DNA of 64,000 nucleotides from Vibrio sp. 10N.286.49.B1 (GTDB lineage: Bacteria; Pseudomonadota; Gammaproteobacteria; Enterobacterales; Vibrionaceae): assembly GCF_002873335.1 (NCBI RefSeq), contig NZ_MCUW01000012.1:248001-312000 (forward strand), written 5' to 3'. Below, piece by piece: positions 45,350 through 54,334 of the stretch. A program made the position numbers and the translations under genes. The notes under the pieces are model-generated. The model was not told the DNA's origin. It saw only the letters and a list, made by a program, of their open reading frames with translations, and made no database searches. Within the stretch, counting starts at the first letter, position 1; every line of letters begins with the position of its first letter.

Positions 45350-47176
45350 TTATACCCTTACTTCTCTACGGGCGTCTTTTCCCCATACAAGATTGATGAT
45401 GGCACGAGAAACAAAAATGCCCGTGAACATGCTGGTTAATAGACCTAAGCCTAGTGTCAATGCGAACCCTTGAATGGGACCATTACCCATTGAATACAAA
45501 ATAACAGCAGTGATCATGGTCGTAATATTGGCATCCAAGATAGTGGCGACTGCCGAATTGAACCCTTGGTCAATCGCCTGGGCAAAGCTTCGCCCTTCTG
45601 CCAGCTTGTCACGTATCCGTTCAAAAATTAGAACATTGGTATCCACCGCCATGCCCACGGTCAACACTAGACCCGCGATACCAGGTAGGGTCAGTACCGC
45701 TCCCGGTACCAGAGCGATAAGACCAAGCAGACAACTCATATTGAGTATCAAAGCAGCATTCGCGACCCACCCCAAGCGTCGATACCACAGCGCCATAAAG
45801 GTTAGCGTTAATCCGAGTCCGAGCGCGAGTGCAGCAAAACCGTTTTGAATGTTTTCAGCCCCGAGTGAAGCACCAATAGTGCGTTCTTCGACAATGGTGA
45901 CCGGCGCGGTTAACGAACCTGCACGTAGCAACAGCGCTAATTGCTGTGCTTCTTCCATATCACCAGAACCTGTGATCCTAAATTGGCTACCCAGTTGTGA
46001 TTGGATTGTCGCTACGCTGATCACTTTTTCACTTCTCTGAGTTTCCCCACGGGCATTCACACCATATTCACGATAAACGGTGGCCATGGGTTTACCAATA
46101 TGGCTAGCAGAAAAGTCACTCATGATTTTTCCGCCGAGATGATCGATTGAGATATCAACCTCAGGACGGTGCATTTGGTCAAATCCAACTCGAGCGTTAA
46201 CAATGTGCTCGCCAGTAAGTACTGGTTTCTTCACCAATACCACCATGCTACCTTGCTCGTCTTTTACTCTTAGTGTTGAACTTGCCGCATCTCCGGGCGT
46301 TTTCACCTCATAAAAAGCTAAACTCGCTGTCGCACCGATGACTCGCTTGGCCAATGAAGGGTCTTGAACACCAGGTAACTCGATACGAATACCTGTCTCA
46401 CCTTGGCGCTGGACCAAAGCCTCAGTAATACCGAGCTCTTCAATACGTTGACGCATTATTTTCAAGTTTTGTTGCATCGTTAAATTAAGGAACTCGGCAC
46501 TATTTTGCTCGCGTAAACTTATCTGGAGACCTTGGCTATTTCCTTTTGCTAACCATTCTGGGTATTGCTTATTGATAAACTGGCGAATCGTCAGCTGATC
46601 ACTTTCGTTTTTGGTTGTCACCAACATGCCGTTGCTATTTCTAGGGCTAATGGTGACACCAAAGATTCGCTCTTCACGCAGTGCTTGTTTGATTTCATCA
46701 ACCACCGCGTCACGCTGCTCTGAGACGGCTTGGTCAACGTCAACATTAAGAAGAAATTGAACACCGCCACGCAAATCTAACCCCAGTTTTATCGGGGACA
46801 GGCCCATATCCTTTAGCCAAGCAGGTGCGATCGAGGTATACGAGTATGAGAGGCTGTCTTTCTCATTGATCGCGCCGTTAAGTACATTTCTCGCTCGTGT
46901 CTGTATGGCTTCATCAGCAAACACTAACATGGCCTTGTTATCAGACAGTTCAATCGACTCTGCTTGAACGCCTTTGCTCTCCAGTAGTGTCTGAATTTTA
47001 AAAGGACTATCGAGTTGACTGCTTGCCTCTGAGAGTTTCAATTCAATGGCTGGTTTTTCACCATACCAAGACGGCAACGCGCTGAGCGTCAGCAGCAAAC
47101 ACGCTGCAATTAATACAATATACTTCCACTTTGAGTAGTGATTAAGTCGTTTTAATGGTTTGTTTTTTATACGCAT
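45350..47176 (-). CDS. secD: SecD protein-export subunit
   Basis: 608 residues. A first membrane helix (about 18-36), a large periplasmic P1 region (GLDLRGGVQFLLNVDV and the later LPGVQDPSLAKRVIG), then five helices with GMAVDTNVLIFERIRDKL. First gene of secDF, with no yajC in front, unlike the main secDF operon of Gammaproteobacteria. This suggests a second copy; from memory Vibrio species carry two sets, one per chromosome, and they are differently regulated. Confidence 0.95.
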   Translation of the reverse strand: MRIKNKPLKRLNHYSKWKYIVLIAACLLLTLSALPSWYGEKPAIELKLSEASSQLDSPFKIQTLLESKGVQAESIELSDNKAMLVFADEAIQTRARNVLNGAINEKDSLSYSYTSIAPAWLKDMGLSPIKLGLDLRGGVQFLLNVDVDQAVSEQRDAVVDEIKQALREERIFGVTISPRNSNGMLVTTKNESDQLTIRQFINKQYPEWLAKGNSQGLQISLREQNSAEFLNLTMQQNLKIMRQRIEELGITEALVQRQGETGIRIELPGVQDPSLAKRVIGATASLAFYEVKTPGDAASSTLRVKDEQGSMVVLVKKPVLTGEHIVNARVGFDQMHRPEVDISIDHLGGKIMSDFSASHIGKPMATVYREYGVNARGETQRSEKVISVATIQSQLGSQFRITGSGDMEEAQQLALLLRAGSLTAPVTIVEERTIGASLGAENIQNGFAALALGLGLTLTFMALWYRRLGWVANAALILNMSCLLGLIALVPGAVLTLPGIAGLVLTVGMAVDTNVLIFERIRDKLAEGRSFAQAIDQGFNSAVATILDANITTMITAVILYSMGNGPIQGFALTLGLGLLTSMFTGIFVSRAIINLVWGKDARREVRV

Positions 47177-47298
47177 AACAGTTCCTCAGCCAATGGCTGA
47201 TAGATAAAATTGAGCAATAAGAATCAACGCAAATAGATCGTTCGTTTAAGATCGTCTTCGCAGTACGTTATCGTTGCAGGTTACTTTATAAAGAAGGG

Positions 47299-47880
47299 TT
47301 ATACGTATTGGCTATTGAGGGCAACATAGAAGGTATTACTGTCTTTCCAACCATTAACGCGATGTTCACTGGTGTGAAAAAGAAAGTAACTTAAGTAAAC
47401 AAGCGGGGCATCGGTGTTAAGCCCAATTTTGAAACAGCACGGTGAGTCACCAACTTCTGTAATCAATCCAAAATTAGCAGACTCGAATTCACTCGTTTCA
47501 TTACCACTACTGATCCAGCGTAAGTTCGACAAAATCGCTTTAATGCGACTTTCGTCAGGTCGAGTAGAGGTAGGTCGCTTTGAGGTATCGGCCAGTGCCG
47601 GAACATGAGCATCAGCGCTGAAAGCGTGGCGTTTTTCTTGATGTGGTGCGCTTACACTAAGGTGTTCAACCGTATTGCGTTCAAAAGCAATGTCGCGATC
47701 AAAAACAATGTCGCGATCAAAAGAAATATCACGCTCAGAAACCATATCACGGTCAAAATAGGTACCCTCTATGGCGTACGGCTCGACTAAGCCCTCGCTA
47801 TTTTCAGACGCTGTTACTCCGAAGGACGTAAATAATACGACACAGATCGAAACAACAAATGACCACCAAGATTTTGACAA
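47299..47880 (-). CDS. hypothetical exported protein with hexapeptide repeat
   Basis: 193 residues from the chosen TTG, not recognised. The start at 47880 has GAGG seven bases upstream and gives a clean signal or anchor (SKSWWSFVVSICVVLFTSFG); the upstream TTG at 47937 would add 19 residues and bury it. After the signal come five six-residue units of the form FDRDIV (FDRDMV, SERDIS, FDRDIV, FDRDIA, FERNTV). A second part follows with two adjacent cysteines (DSPCCFKIGL) and hydrophobic strands. Upstream of secD in the same direction (about 120 bp gap). Periplasmic or membrane-anchored. Confidence 0.6.
   Translation of the reverse strand: MSKSWWSFVVSICVVLFTSFGVTASENSEGLVEPYAIEGTYFDRDMVSERDISFDRDIVFDRDIAFERNTVEHLSVSAPHQEKRHAFSADAHVPALADTSKRPTSTRPDESRIKAILSNLRWISSGNETSEFESANFGLITEVGDSPCCFKIGLNTDAPLVYLSYFLFHTSEHRVNGWKDSNTFYVALNSQYV
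47668..47757 (-). repeat. 18-bp in-frame repeats
   Basis: Five 18-bp units encode the FDRDxx hexapeptides of the exported hypothetical protein. Two neighbouring units are almost the same in DNA, so copy number may vary between strains. Confidence 0.75.
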
Positions 47881-48039
47881 AGCTTCAGCCTCAATAAATT
47901 CTGTTGTTATTATTCGCCTATCTGCGCTTAAAGACAAATAAAAAAGTCTAAATTCTATTATTCAATTTCATTCAGTCATCTTGAGGTAACAAAAACTGAC
48001 AACTATAGTAACAAGTATGTGGTTAAATAAGGACACCCT

Positions 48040-48441
48040 ATGGATTTGTCGCAAAATGAACGACTCACTTTGGTTAAATATGCACTCAATATTCTTGACG
48101 GATGGGGGGCATCAAATCTTCAGGCAGAAGCGATACTTGAGCTCTCACCAGAACAACACGCCAGAATGAAAATTACACCAGCGACCGTCGCAGTAACCCC
48201 TACGACAATGGAAAGGATCCATATTTTAGTAGAGATAGATGGGCATTTACGAACCGCATTCGACAGTTCTCATTTCATCAATAACTTCATTAATGTCCGT
48301 AGTACATCGAATCAGTTTAATGGTTATGCACCTATTGAGCACATTGAACGTGGCGAAATCAGTGGACTACAGCGTTTGAAACAATGCGCAAAAGACTTAG
48401 CGGCGGCCGCAGAAAACGAATCTGATCATTCCACTTGGTAA
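48040..48441 (+). CDS. orphan Xre/MbcA/ParS-like small protein
   Basis: 133 residues. All-helical and cytoplasmic. The arrangement of a middle helix set (MERIHILVEIDGHLRTAF) and a C-terminal FNGYAPIEHIERGEISGLQRL block resembles the Xre/MbcA/ParS toxin-binding domain (DUF2384 group), in which the C-terminal motif contacts a RES-domain toxin. No RES toxin gene lies beside it, so if the assignment is right it is a solitary antitoxin relative. The family assignment is by eye. Confidence 0.6.
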   Translation: MDLSQNERLTLVKYALNILDGWGASNLQAEAILELSPEQHARMKITPATVAVTPTTMERIHILVEIDGHLRTAFDSSHFINNFINVRSTSNQFNGYAPIEHIERGEISGLQRLKQCAKDLAAAAENESDHSTW

Positions 48442-48627
48442 TCAACCACACAACACGTTTACTCCGCTACAACGGTACAAATCGCGTGCTGTTGTATTTC
48501 CGAAATACCACTATTCCAATATTTATCACTATATCCGCGTCATTCAGTCTTGATTCCAACCCAAATCAAGTTGACAATATCAATCACTAACTCTTTTGAT
48601 ACTATTTGTCGTTACTACTGGACCAGA

Positions 48628-49062
48628 ATGATGCCTAACCAAAAATCACTCGATAGCTTGTTTCACCTCATGCATGCTGTTAAACGTAATATGCACAATC
48701 ACATCGAACAGCTCGGATTGAGTATTGCCCCTATGCACGTCCGAGTTCTAAAAATAATTAATGCTAAAGACTCTTGTACTGCTCATGACATTGCAAGCTT
48801 ACTTGATCGCGATAAAGCGCAAGTAACACGACTACTGAATACCCTACTCGCAGAAGCGTTCATCGCGAAAGCGCCCAACCCAAAAGATAAACGTAGCCAA
48901 TGCCTACGAGTGACAGATAAAGGAAAAGAGATTGTAGAGAAGATTTCCGGTGTAGATAGCCACGTTTTAGTCAACCTAACAAAAGGACTATCTAAAGATG
49001 ACCTTGCCAAATTTCAGGAAATCGCCGAGAAGATGAAGCACAATATGACGTCTCAACCTTAA
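48628..49062 (+). CDS. MarR-family transcriptional regulator
   Basis: 144 residues from the chosen start. Winged helix typical of MarR (CTAHDIASLLDRDKAQVTRLLNTLLAEAFI, NPKDKRSQCLRVTDKGKEI) between dimerising helices. The upstream in-frame ATG at 48550 adds 26 unlikely residues and would overlap a possible promoter (TTGACA at 48570). The double ATG at 48628 is therefore preferred. Targets and ligand unknown. Confidence 0.88.
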   Translation: MMPNQKSLDSLFHLMHAVKRNMHNHIEQLGLSIAPMHVRVLKIINAKDSCTAHDIASLLDRDKAQVTRLLNTLLAEAFIAKAPNPKDKRSQCLRVTDKGKEIVEKISGVDSHVLVNLTKGLSKDDLAKFQEIAEKMKHNMTSQP

Positions 49063-49280
49063 GCATTAGCCGATGTGTTTACGTCCCCCCAATGACGACA
49101 AACTATCTCAAACTTAGTTTGTCTCTTCAGGACATACACAAAATCTATATAACTATTCATTATCGTTTCGACAAAATTCGCCATTTGATGTTGCTAAACG
49201 TCATCATTAGTATGCCTTTCAAATTAGAGGCGGCCTCCGCCCTTCTCGAACAATAGCATCAATGGCTTGGAGTGACGGTC

Positions 49281-49652
49281 GTGAATAGTTTCAAGAATAT
49301 CTGTCCTAATAAAATGCGCAAAGAACGCGTCAAGCGCGAGCATGATTTACTTATATTAAATTGTGTTAGCGAAAACGAATTTGAATCCAGAATGGCCATA
49401 TGGGATAGCCTAGCAAATAGCACCGCGCCACTAGCGGAAATAAAACACTTTATTCTCAATGCTTTCAATAAATTTGAACACAAAGTGCAAAAAGCACATA
49501 GTGAGCTAACTGTCAGCCAGCTAGAGTTCACTACGTTCGCGACAGAAGAAATCCAATACATCAAAAACAACGTCGTGAATCGTTCCACTCAAATTATTTG
49601 GTATGCGGTCATCGTCTTAACAATATCGGGCATATTGACCATCTGTTTGTAA
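49281..49652 (+). CDS. hypothetical tail-anchored membrane protein
   Basis: 123 residues, not recognised. A charged, helical cytoplasmic part (MRKERVKREHDLLIL and following, with coiled-coil character) ends in one membrane helix (IIWYAVIVLTISGILTICL) at the very C-terminus. The tail-anchored layout places the body in the cytoplasm. GTG start at 49281 with GGAG nine bases upstream; an earlier GTG at 49272 is too close to it. Single gene. Confidence 0.6.
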   Translation: MNSFKNICPNKMRKERVKREHDLLILNCVSENEFESRMAIWDSLANSTAPLAEIKHFILNAFNKFEHKVQKAHSELTVSQLEFTTFATEEIQYIKNNVVNRSTQIIWYAVIVLTISGILTICL

Positions 49653-49862
49653 GCCAATCATACCCATTACTTTAAAGCGTGAAGCGAGCGATAGCATCAC
49701 GCTTCTAGACCCCATTTCGCGTTATATAACCGCACGCTCAAAACCATTGAGCTAAAGCGTTGCCGTCCCCACACTACAACATGAGCCATTTACCTCGCCA
49801 ATAAATGCCGTTATGGTATTTCTATTCACGACATCATAAGTACAAAGGACAACCTGACTATT

Positions 49863-50585
49863 ATGAACCGTACAATAGAAACTATTCTTGATCATCGCTC
49901 CATTCGTCAATTCTCCCAGCAACCAATCAGTGCAGAGCAACTCGATATCATAATACAATCAGGCCTTGCGGCCTCATCTTCTAGCTTGCTGCAGGTTGTT
50001 TCCATCATTCGAGTTACTGATAAAACCAAACGAACGTTATTGGCCGAATACGCGGGTGGACAAGCTTACGTGGAAAGTGCCGCTGAGTTTTTAGTGTTTT
50101 GTATCGACTATCAGCGTCATGTGACCATCAATCCCGATGTCCAAGCGGACTTTACAGAGTTGACTTTAATTGGTGCAGTCGACTCAGGCATTATGGCGCA
50201 AAATTGCTTGCTGGCCGCTGAGTCATTAGGGTTGGGCGGGGTTTACATAGGTGGGTTACGAAATAGCGCAGAACAAGTCGACAAACTATTGGAATTACCC
50301 ACTAATACCGCGGTATTGTTCGGCTTGTGCTTAGGTCATCCTGAGCAAAAACCAGAGGTTAAGCCGCGCTTGCCCGCCCATGTCATCTTGCATGAAAACC
50401 ACTATCAAGCACTCGATATGACCGACATTCAAGCCTACGATGACACCATGCTTCAGTACTATGCTAGTCGCTCAAGCAATCAAAAACAAACCTCTTGGTC
50501 GCAACAGGTAACGGGGAAACTGTCCGGGGAATCTCGCCCTCACATTCTTCCGTATCTCAACAGCAAAGGGCTTGCAAAGCGTTAA
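49863..50585 (+). CDS. nfsA: NfsA-type NADPH-dependent flavin nitroreductase
   Basis: 240 residues, the family length. Nitroreductase fold with HRSIRQFSQQPIS (FMN contacts), AASSSSLLQVVSIIRV, a GxGGVYIGGLRN-type loop and the C-terminal KSWSQQ-like motif (TSWSQQVTGKLSGESRPHILPYLNSKG). An FMN-dependent oxidoreductase reducing nitro compounds or quinones by two electrons using NADPH. Often under oxidative-stress control. No SoxS box could be recognised. Confidence 0.92.
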   Translation: MNRTIETILDHRSIRQFSQQPISAEQLDIIIQSGLAASSSSLLQVVSIIRVTDKTKRTLLAEYAGGQAYVESAAEFLVFCIDYQRHVTINPDVQADFTELTLIGAVDSGIMAQNCLLAAESLGLGGVYIGGLRNSAEQVDKLLELPTNTAVLFGLCLGHPEQKPEVKPRLPAHVILHENHYQALDMTDIQAYDDTMLQYYASRSSNQKQTSWSQQVTGKLSGESRPHILPYLNSKGLAKR

Positions 50586-50857
50586 GAGTTCGGGGTTCTA
50601 CTGTTATCTCCGTGGTAGCGACACTTAAGGTTTCAACTGTCGCTACCTACAGCCCCACCACGCTGATGATTAACGGAGCACTGATTCCTATGGTGTACCC
50701 ATGGACGATTGAGGTTCCGAGCGTTTTCCCCAAGTTATTCGCTACGTTCAAAGCCAATAACGCTCTCGCTATGACCCGCAGCGCTTATATGACCTTACTG
50801 TCTAAACGTAATCCGCAGACCTTGAGGCCGATAATGATTTTGCGGAGACTGACAGCC

Positions 50858-51376
50858 TTAAAAAGACCAGCCGACCTTAAAACTAAACGCAGTCTCTGAG
50901 CGGTCAACGAGTGGTAATTGACTGACCCCTACACTCGCCGTCCACCCTTCATTTTCTACGATAAAATCGACGGCAGGAGTGAAACCCGTGTACGAGTGAT
51001 GGTCGACGTTATCTCGCCCAGCATAAAAATAACTGCGATCCATCGTTGATTGAACCACACCTAAACTTGGAACAATATAGATTTGATCCGTTACCCCATA
51101 GGTCACGGCAACCCTTGCTGCATAAAAGTTTGATTGAGTATAATAGCCACCGTCTGGGTTTTCATCGATACGCCCTCCTTCAATAACACCGCCGACTCCC
51201 CAACTTTCATCGCCATTTAATTGGTACACCCCGAGTGAATAGCCTTTACCAGCGTTGAGAAAAGATACCCCAGCTAATACGGCGATTTTCTCGTTAACAT
51301 CCTGGGCACAAACAGGTGCTATGGCTGTCGCCGTCAAGATAGCGAGCGACACTCGCTTAAAGTATGGTTTGTTCAT
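50858..51376 (-). CDS. small outer-membrane beta-barrel protein
   Basis: 172 residues from the chosen ATG (51376; a codon at 51388 adds MLTQ). Signal peptide ending PVCAQ, then alternating barrel strands (VGGVIEGGRI, YAARVAVTYGV, QIYIVPSLGVV, WTASVGVSQLP) and the BAM-type C-terminal motif FKVGWSF. Probably eight strands. No family recognised. Convergent with nfsA. Confidence 0.72.
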   Translation of the reverse strand: MNKPYFKRVSLAILTATAIAPVCAQDVNEKIAVLAGVSFLNAGKGYSLGVYQLNGDESWGVGGVIEGGRIDENPDGGYYTQSNFYAARVAVTYGVTDQIYIVPSLGVVQSTMDRSYFYAGRDNVDHHSYTGFTPAVDFIVENEGWTASVGVSQLPLVDRSETAFSFKVGWSF

Positions 51377-51598
51377 TTGAGTCAACACATCAACAGAAAG
51401 TGAGCCGCACTCTAGGCATCTCCGTTATCGGCGTCAAAGCAATCAAAGCACTTTAACCAAAATCTGACTTAACGCTTGGTCGCTTATAGGAATTGGCCGA
51501 TTTTTCACTCAATAAGAATTCCGAAATCAATAACTATTCCCTTTCTTATTGCATAGGAATATAAATTGCTTATCCGTTTTGAAAAGTAGATAACCAAC

Positions 51599-52333
51599 AT
51601 GGGCCATACACAGCGCTCCACGAATCAAGTCAATGAAAAGCCGCTTCAGCTTCTGATGCAGGTCGCGCTCTCCGAGATCCCAGTGTCAGCAAAAACCCTC
51701 AGTATACAAATGGGGGTACCACTAAGCAGCTTGTATCGTCATATCAAATTGCTAAAAGAATGGAATTTAATCGAAGAAAGCGTGCAAGACAAAACCTTAA
51801 TTGTTGGCCCTGCAGCCCTAATGTTGATGCACAGTTATCAATCTAATTCTCACAACTCTGAAGCGATAGAAAGCATTCTCAATCGCTTGCAAAAACAGAC
51901 CGGAGAAATGGCCGCCTACATGGTCCCAGTAGGCTACAGAGCGCTATGTGTTAGCTTGCAAGAAAGCGCTCAGGCAATTCGATGCAGTTATGTCCGCGGA
52001 CAAAGCCAACCGTTATTAAGGGGGGCATCTTCCAAGGCCATGTTAGCTTTTTTGCCAGAGATTCGTTGTGAAAAAATTCTTCGGTATTTTGGAGAGGAAG
52101 ACAACATGGATAGATGGATTGCTGAACTCACACTGATTCGACATCAAGGTTATGCCGTGAGTACATCAGAATTTGACCCAGGGGTAACCGGTATCAGTGC
52201 GCCCGTGATGAAAGGGACCAAACTACTGGGCGCGGTATCGATTATGGCTCCGGCATATCGAGTAGAAGCGAATAAAGATAGATTTATCCTACATGTTTTA
52301 CAAGCAGCCCGAGCACTGCCACCAGAAAGATAA
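51599..52333 (+). CDS. IclR-family transcriptional regulator
   Basis: 244 residues. N-terminal winged helix (ALSEIPVSAKTLSIQMGVPLSS, LYRHIKLLKEWNLIEE) and a C-terminal IclR effector domain (about 80-240) with YVRGQSQPLLRGASSKAMLA and the EFDPGVTGISAPVM segment. Such proteins sense small aromatic or carboxylic acids. It precedes the ureohydrolase-like gene on the same strand (113 bp gap), a possible target. Confidence 0.9.
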   Translation: MGHTQRSTNQVNEKPLQLLMQVALSEIPVSAKTLSIQMGVPLSSLYRHIKLLKEWNLIEESVQDKTLIVGPAALMLMHSYQSNSHNSEAIESILNRLQKQTGEMAAYMVPVGYRALCVSLQESAQAIRCSYVRGQSQPLLRGASSKAMLAFLPEIRCEKILRYFGEEDNMDRWIAELTLIRHQGYAVSTSEFDPGVTGISAPVMKGTKLLGAVSIMAPAYRVEANKDRFILHVLQAARALPPER

Positions 52334-52446
52334 CAGTATTGGGTTTGCGTTAGCGCGCCTCACTCAAACCCAATACTTGAGATTGAGCTTGTCATCAGGT
52401 TTATTTGCCTTCACTGAACCAGTATATTTCTGCAAGGTTATTAATT

Positions 52447-53310
52447 ATGTTATGTGTCTTCAAGCAGTTGTGGAAAAACCGATACCTCTCTGTACCTGAG
52501 AATAGGCTTCCGATATTCACCGTTTGTGAATCGATTAAACCAATTAGTCATATTCAGTTTGAAGACTCAGAGTCATTATTGGAGACCGCTTTTGAATGGT
52601 TAAATGGTTTCGAATGCTCTCACTCAATGAGAAACATGGGCCATTTCCCATTGCTTTCTACTTATCGGGCAGAGCGTCCTTTTTTTGAAAGCCCACGCGC
52701 TAATGTAGACCTTAATACACAGCTCATAGAACAGCTTGCCCATGGTGCAACCCCATTAGTTCTCACTAATTGCCATGAGACATTACTGACCTTATTACCT
52801 AGCCTGCTTATTGATTCTCAACAAGTCGGTGTGATTAACATCAATACCGAGTTTTTGATGGACCCTACATTAGAAATTAAAACCGGCTCGATGCTTCATT
52901 TTGCATTGAACCGTTATGATGAATGCCGTGCATTCCATATAGGCGTTGATCCAGTGCGGTCACATAAAAAACAATTGGATTATGCTGAGGATATGGGGTG
53001 TGACTGGGCAACACTAAATGAGCTTTGTTATCGGAATAGAGGCATGATTAAGTCGCAAGTTTCGCGTTTCATTCATCATTGCGACAAGATAATTGTCACC
53101 ATTGACCTTCCCTCAATATCGAAAACCACATCTAAACTCAAAGGCCAAAAGCTCGAAATTTCGATGGTACTTAGGGTATTGAGGCAGTGCATGTCCTCAA
53201 AGAAAGCAATCTTGATTCAACTTGTCGGCTCTGAAGAAGAGCATATTTATTCCAAGGCGACTCAGATGTTAATCGAGGAAACGAGCCAATTTTACTATTT
53301 CTCGCACTAG
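52447..53310 (+). CDS. ureohydrolase-like (arginase/HutG family) protein with altered metal site
   Basis: 287 residues from the chosen start; AAGG nine bases upstream of ATG 52447 supports it over 52405. The chain follows the arginase/formimidoglutamase fold: RxGHFPLLSTYR-like start, LVLTNCHETLL where the family has GGGHE, GVININTEFLMDP where it has DAHxDxR, and IIVTIDLPSISKTTS where it has the DLDxxDP motif. The histidine of NCHE is kept, but most metal-binding aspartates of the second and third motifs appear replaced (NINTEF, DLPS). It is therefore either catalytically dead or altered. It lies near the arginine transporter genes, 1 kb away. Confidence 0.72.
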   Translation: MLCVFKQLWKNRYLSVPENRLPIFTVCESIKPISHIQFEDSESLLETAFEWLNGFECSHSMRNMGHFPLLSTYRAERPFFESPRANVDLNTQLIEQLAHGATPLVLTNCHETLLTLLPSLLIDSQQVGVININTEFLMDPTLEIKTGSMLHFALNRYDECRAFHIGVDPVRSHKKQLDYAEDMGCDWATLNELCYRNRGMIKSQVSRFIHHCDKIIVTIDLPSISKTTSKLKGQKLEISMVLRVLRQCMSSKKAILIQLVGSEEEHIYSKATQMLIEETSQFYYFSH

Positions 53311-53427
53311 CTAGTTTTCGCACTAGCTGTTTTTCGCATGGCCTACTTTTCATATCAACTGTGTTTTAAATTGGCTTGTTGTCGTATTGACTGACGAGGC
53401 ACTCAGAGAGTGAAACCTCATCATATA

Positions 53428-53464
53428 AATCAATGGTGAAACGATATGAGCATCACCATTGATT
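53428..53464. repeat. perfect 12-bp inverted repeat
   Basis: AATCAATGGTGA and TCACCATTGATT with a 13-base loop, between convergent genes. No T run follows, so it may be a terminator of a different kind or an RNA-stabilising hairpin. Confidence 0.7.
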
Positions 53465-53556
53465 CATTGTAAGCAAGTCTCTACCGTCGATGTTCGATGA
53501 GTAGCAACCCATCACAGTGCTTAGCCCTCATCGCTTGTTCTTAAGGGTATTGTCTT

Positions 53557-53982
53557 CTAGTGTTTATATCTAAAGGTACGACTATCATCTAGAATTTCAA
53601 TCCTAACGGGTACTACGCCTTGCGTCGTGCTTCCCACTTTTTCAAATGCTATTTGCGAAAGGTCAATAACTCGCCCTTTAACATACGGTCCTCTATCATT
53701 GATTTTTACGTCAACACTCTTGTTATTTGAGGTGTTCACCACTCGGACCACGGTTCCGAATGGTAATGTTTTATGAGCAGCAGTGTACGCTCTCATGTTG
53801 TACTTTTCACCGCTCGCCGTCAGCCGACCATGAAATTGACTACCATACCAAGACGCTTGGCCCGTCAATTGGTGAGAGTTAGCATATTCTTTCGTTTTCG
53901 GTGATGCATTTGTTGCTGTCGATGAACAACCTCCTAGCAAAATTAATGCTAATACGGTTGGTACAATGTGTAATGGCTTCAT
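53557..53982 (-). CDS. RlpA-like lipoprotein
   Basis: 141 residues. Lipobox LLGGC (C19) and one double-psi beta-barrel domain with the RlpA signatures GQASWYGSQFHGRLTASGE, TAAHKTLPFGTVVRV and VKINDRGPYVKGRVIDLS. RlpA proteins cleave peptidoglycan without stem peptides during cell separation or bind it. The SPOR domain that targets classical RlpA to the septum is missing. Size fits minimal RlpA forms. The catalytic Asp and His (INDRGP and AAHKTL) are present. Confidence 0.9.
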   Translation of the reverse strand: MKPLHIVPTVLALILLGGCSSTATNASPKTKEYANSHQLTGQASWYGSQFHGRLTASGEKYNMRAYTAAHKTLPFGTVVRVVNTSNNKSVDVKINDRGPYVKGRVIDLSQIAFEKVGSTTQGVVPVRIEILDDSRTFRYKH

Positions 53983-54334
53983 GTTATTACAGAGTCACTT
54001 TTGCATAGGTGTGGTCCAATAGTATTAAGGCTAGTCGTTAAAGGGCCATCAATACAATGTCAGTAGTCGGTAATTTCACTCCAATTCCCACTTTCTAACC
54101 ATTTAACCAATATCAACAAGCTTAATCATGCCTTTTTTTGGCCAACAAAAAGCCATTTCCTCACTTCACTGGACTACCTTTCATCCTGATGAAGCCCTGG
54201 CAACATTCAAGCCCAAAAAAACACCCAAAAACAAAACAAAATAGTAACACTTGAGATTTTTATACATTTTTATTGCATAAAACATCATTTTTAGTAGTAT
54301 AGCCACCTAGTGACTATTAATGCAGTAAATCAGC
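53983..54334. other. intergenic region before artP
   Basis: 352 AT-rich bases between divergent genes. An arginine-repressor box could be expected upstream of artP, and the segment near 54259-54277 (TATACATTTTTATTGCATA) is loosely symmetrical, but the match to TGAATNNNNATTCA is too weak to call. Confidence 0.4.

Noticed and set aside
50495-50899. 134-codon frame overlapping the ends of nfsA and the barrel gene
   Set aside because: It overlaps two better supported genes and shows no family features.
54259-54277. arginine repressor box before artP
   Set aside because: Only loosely symmetrical and too far from the consensus.
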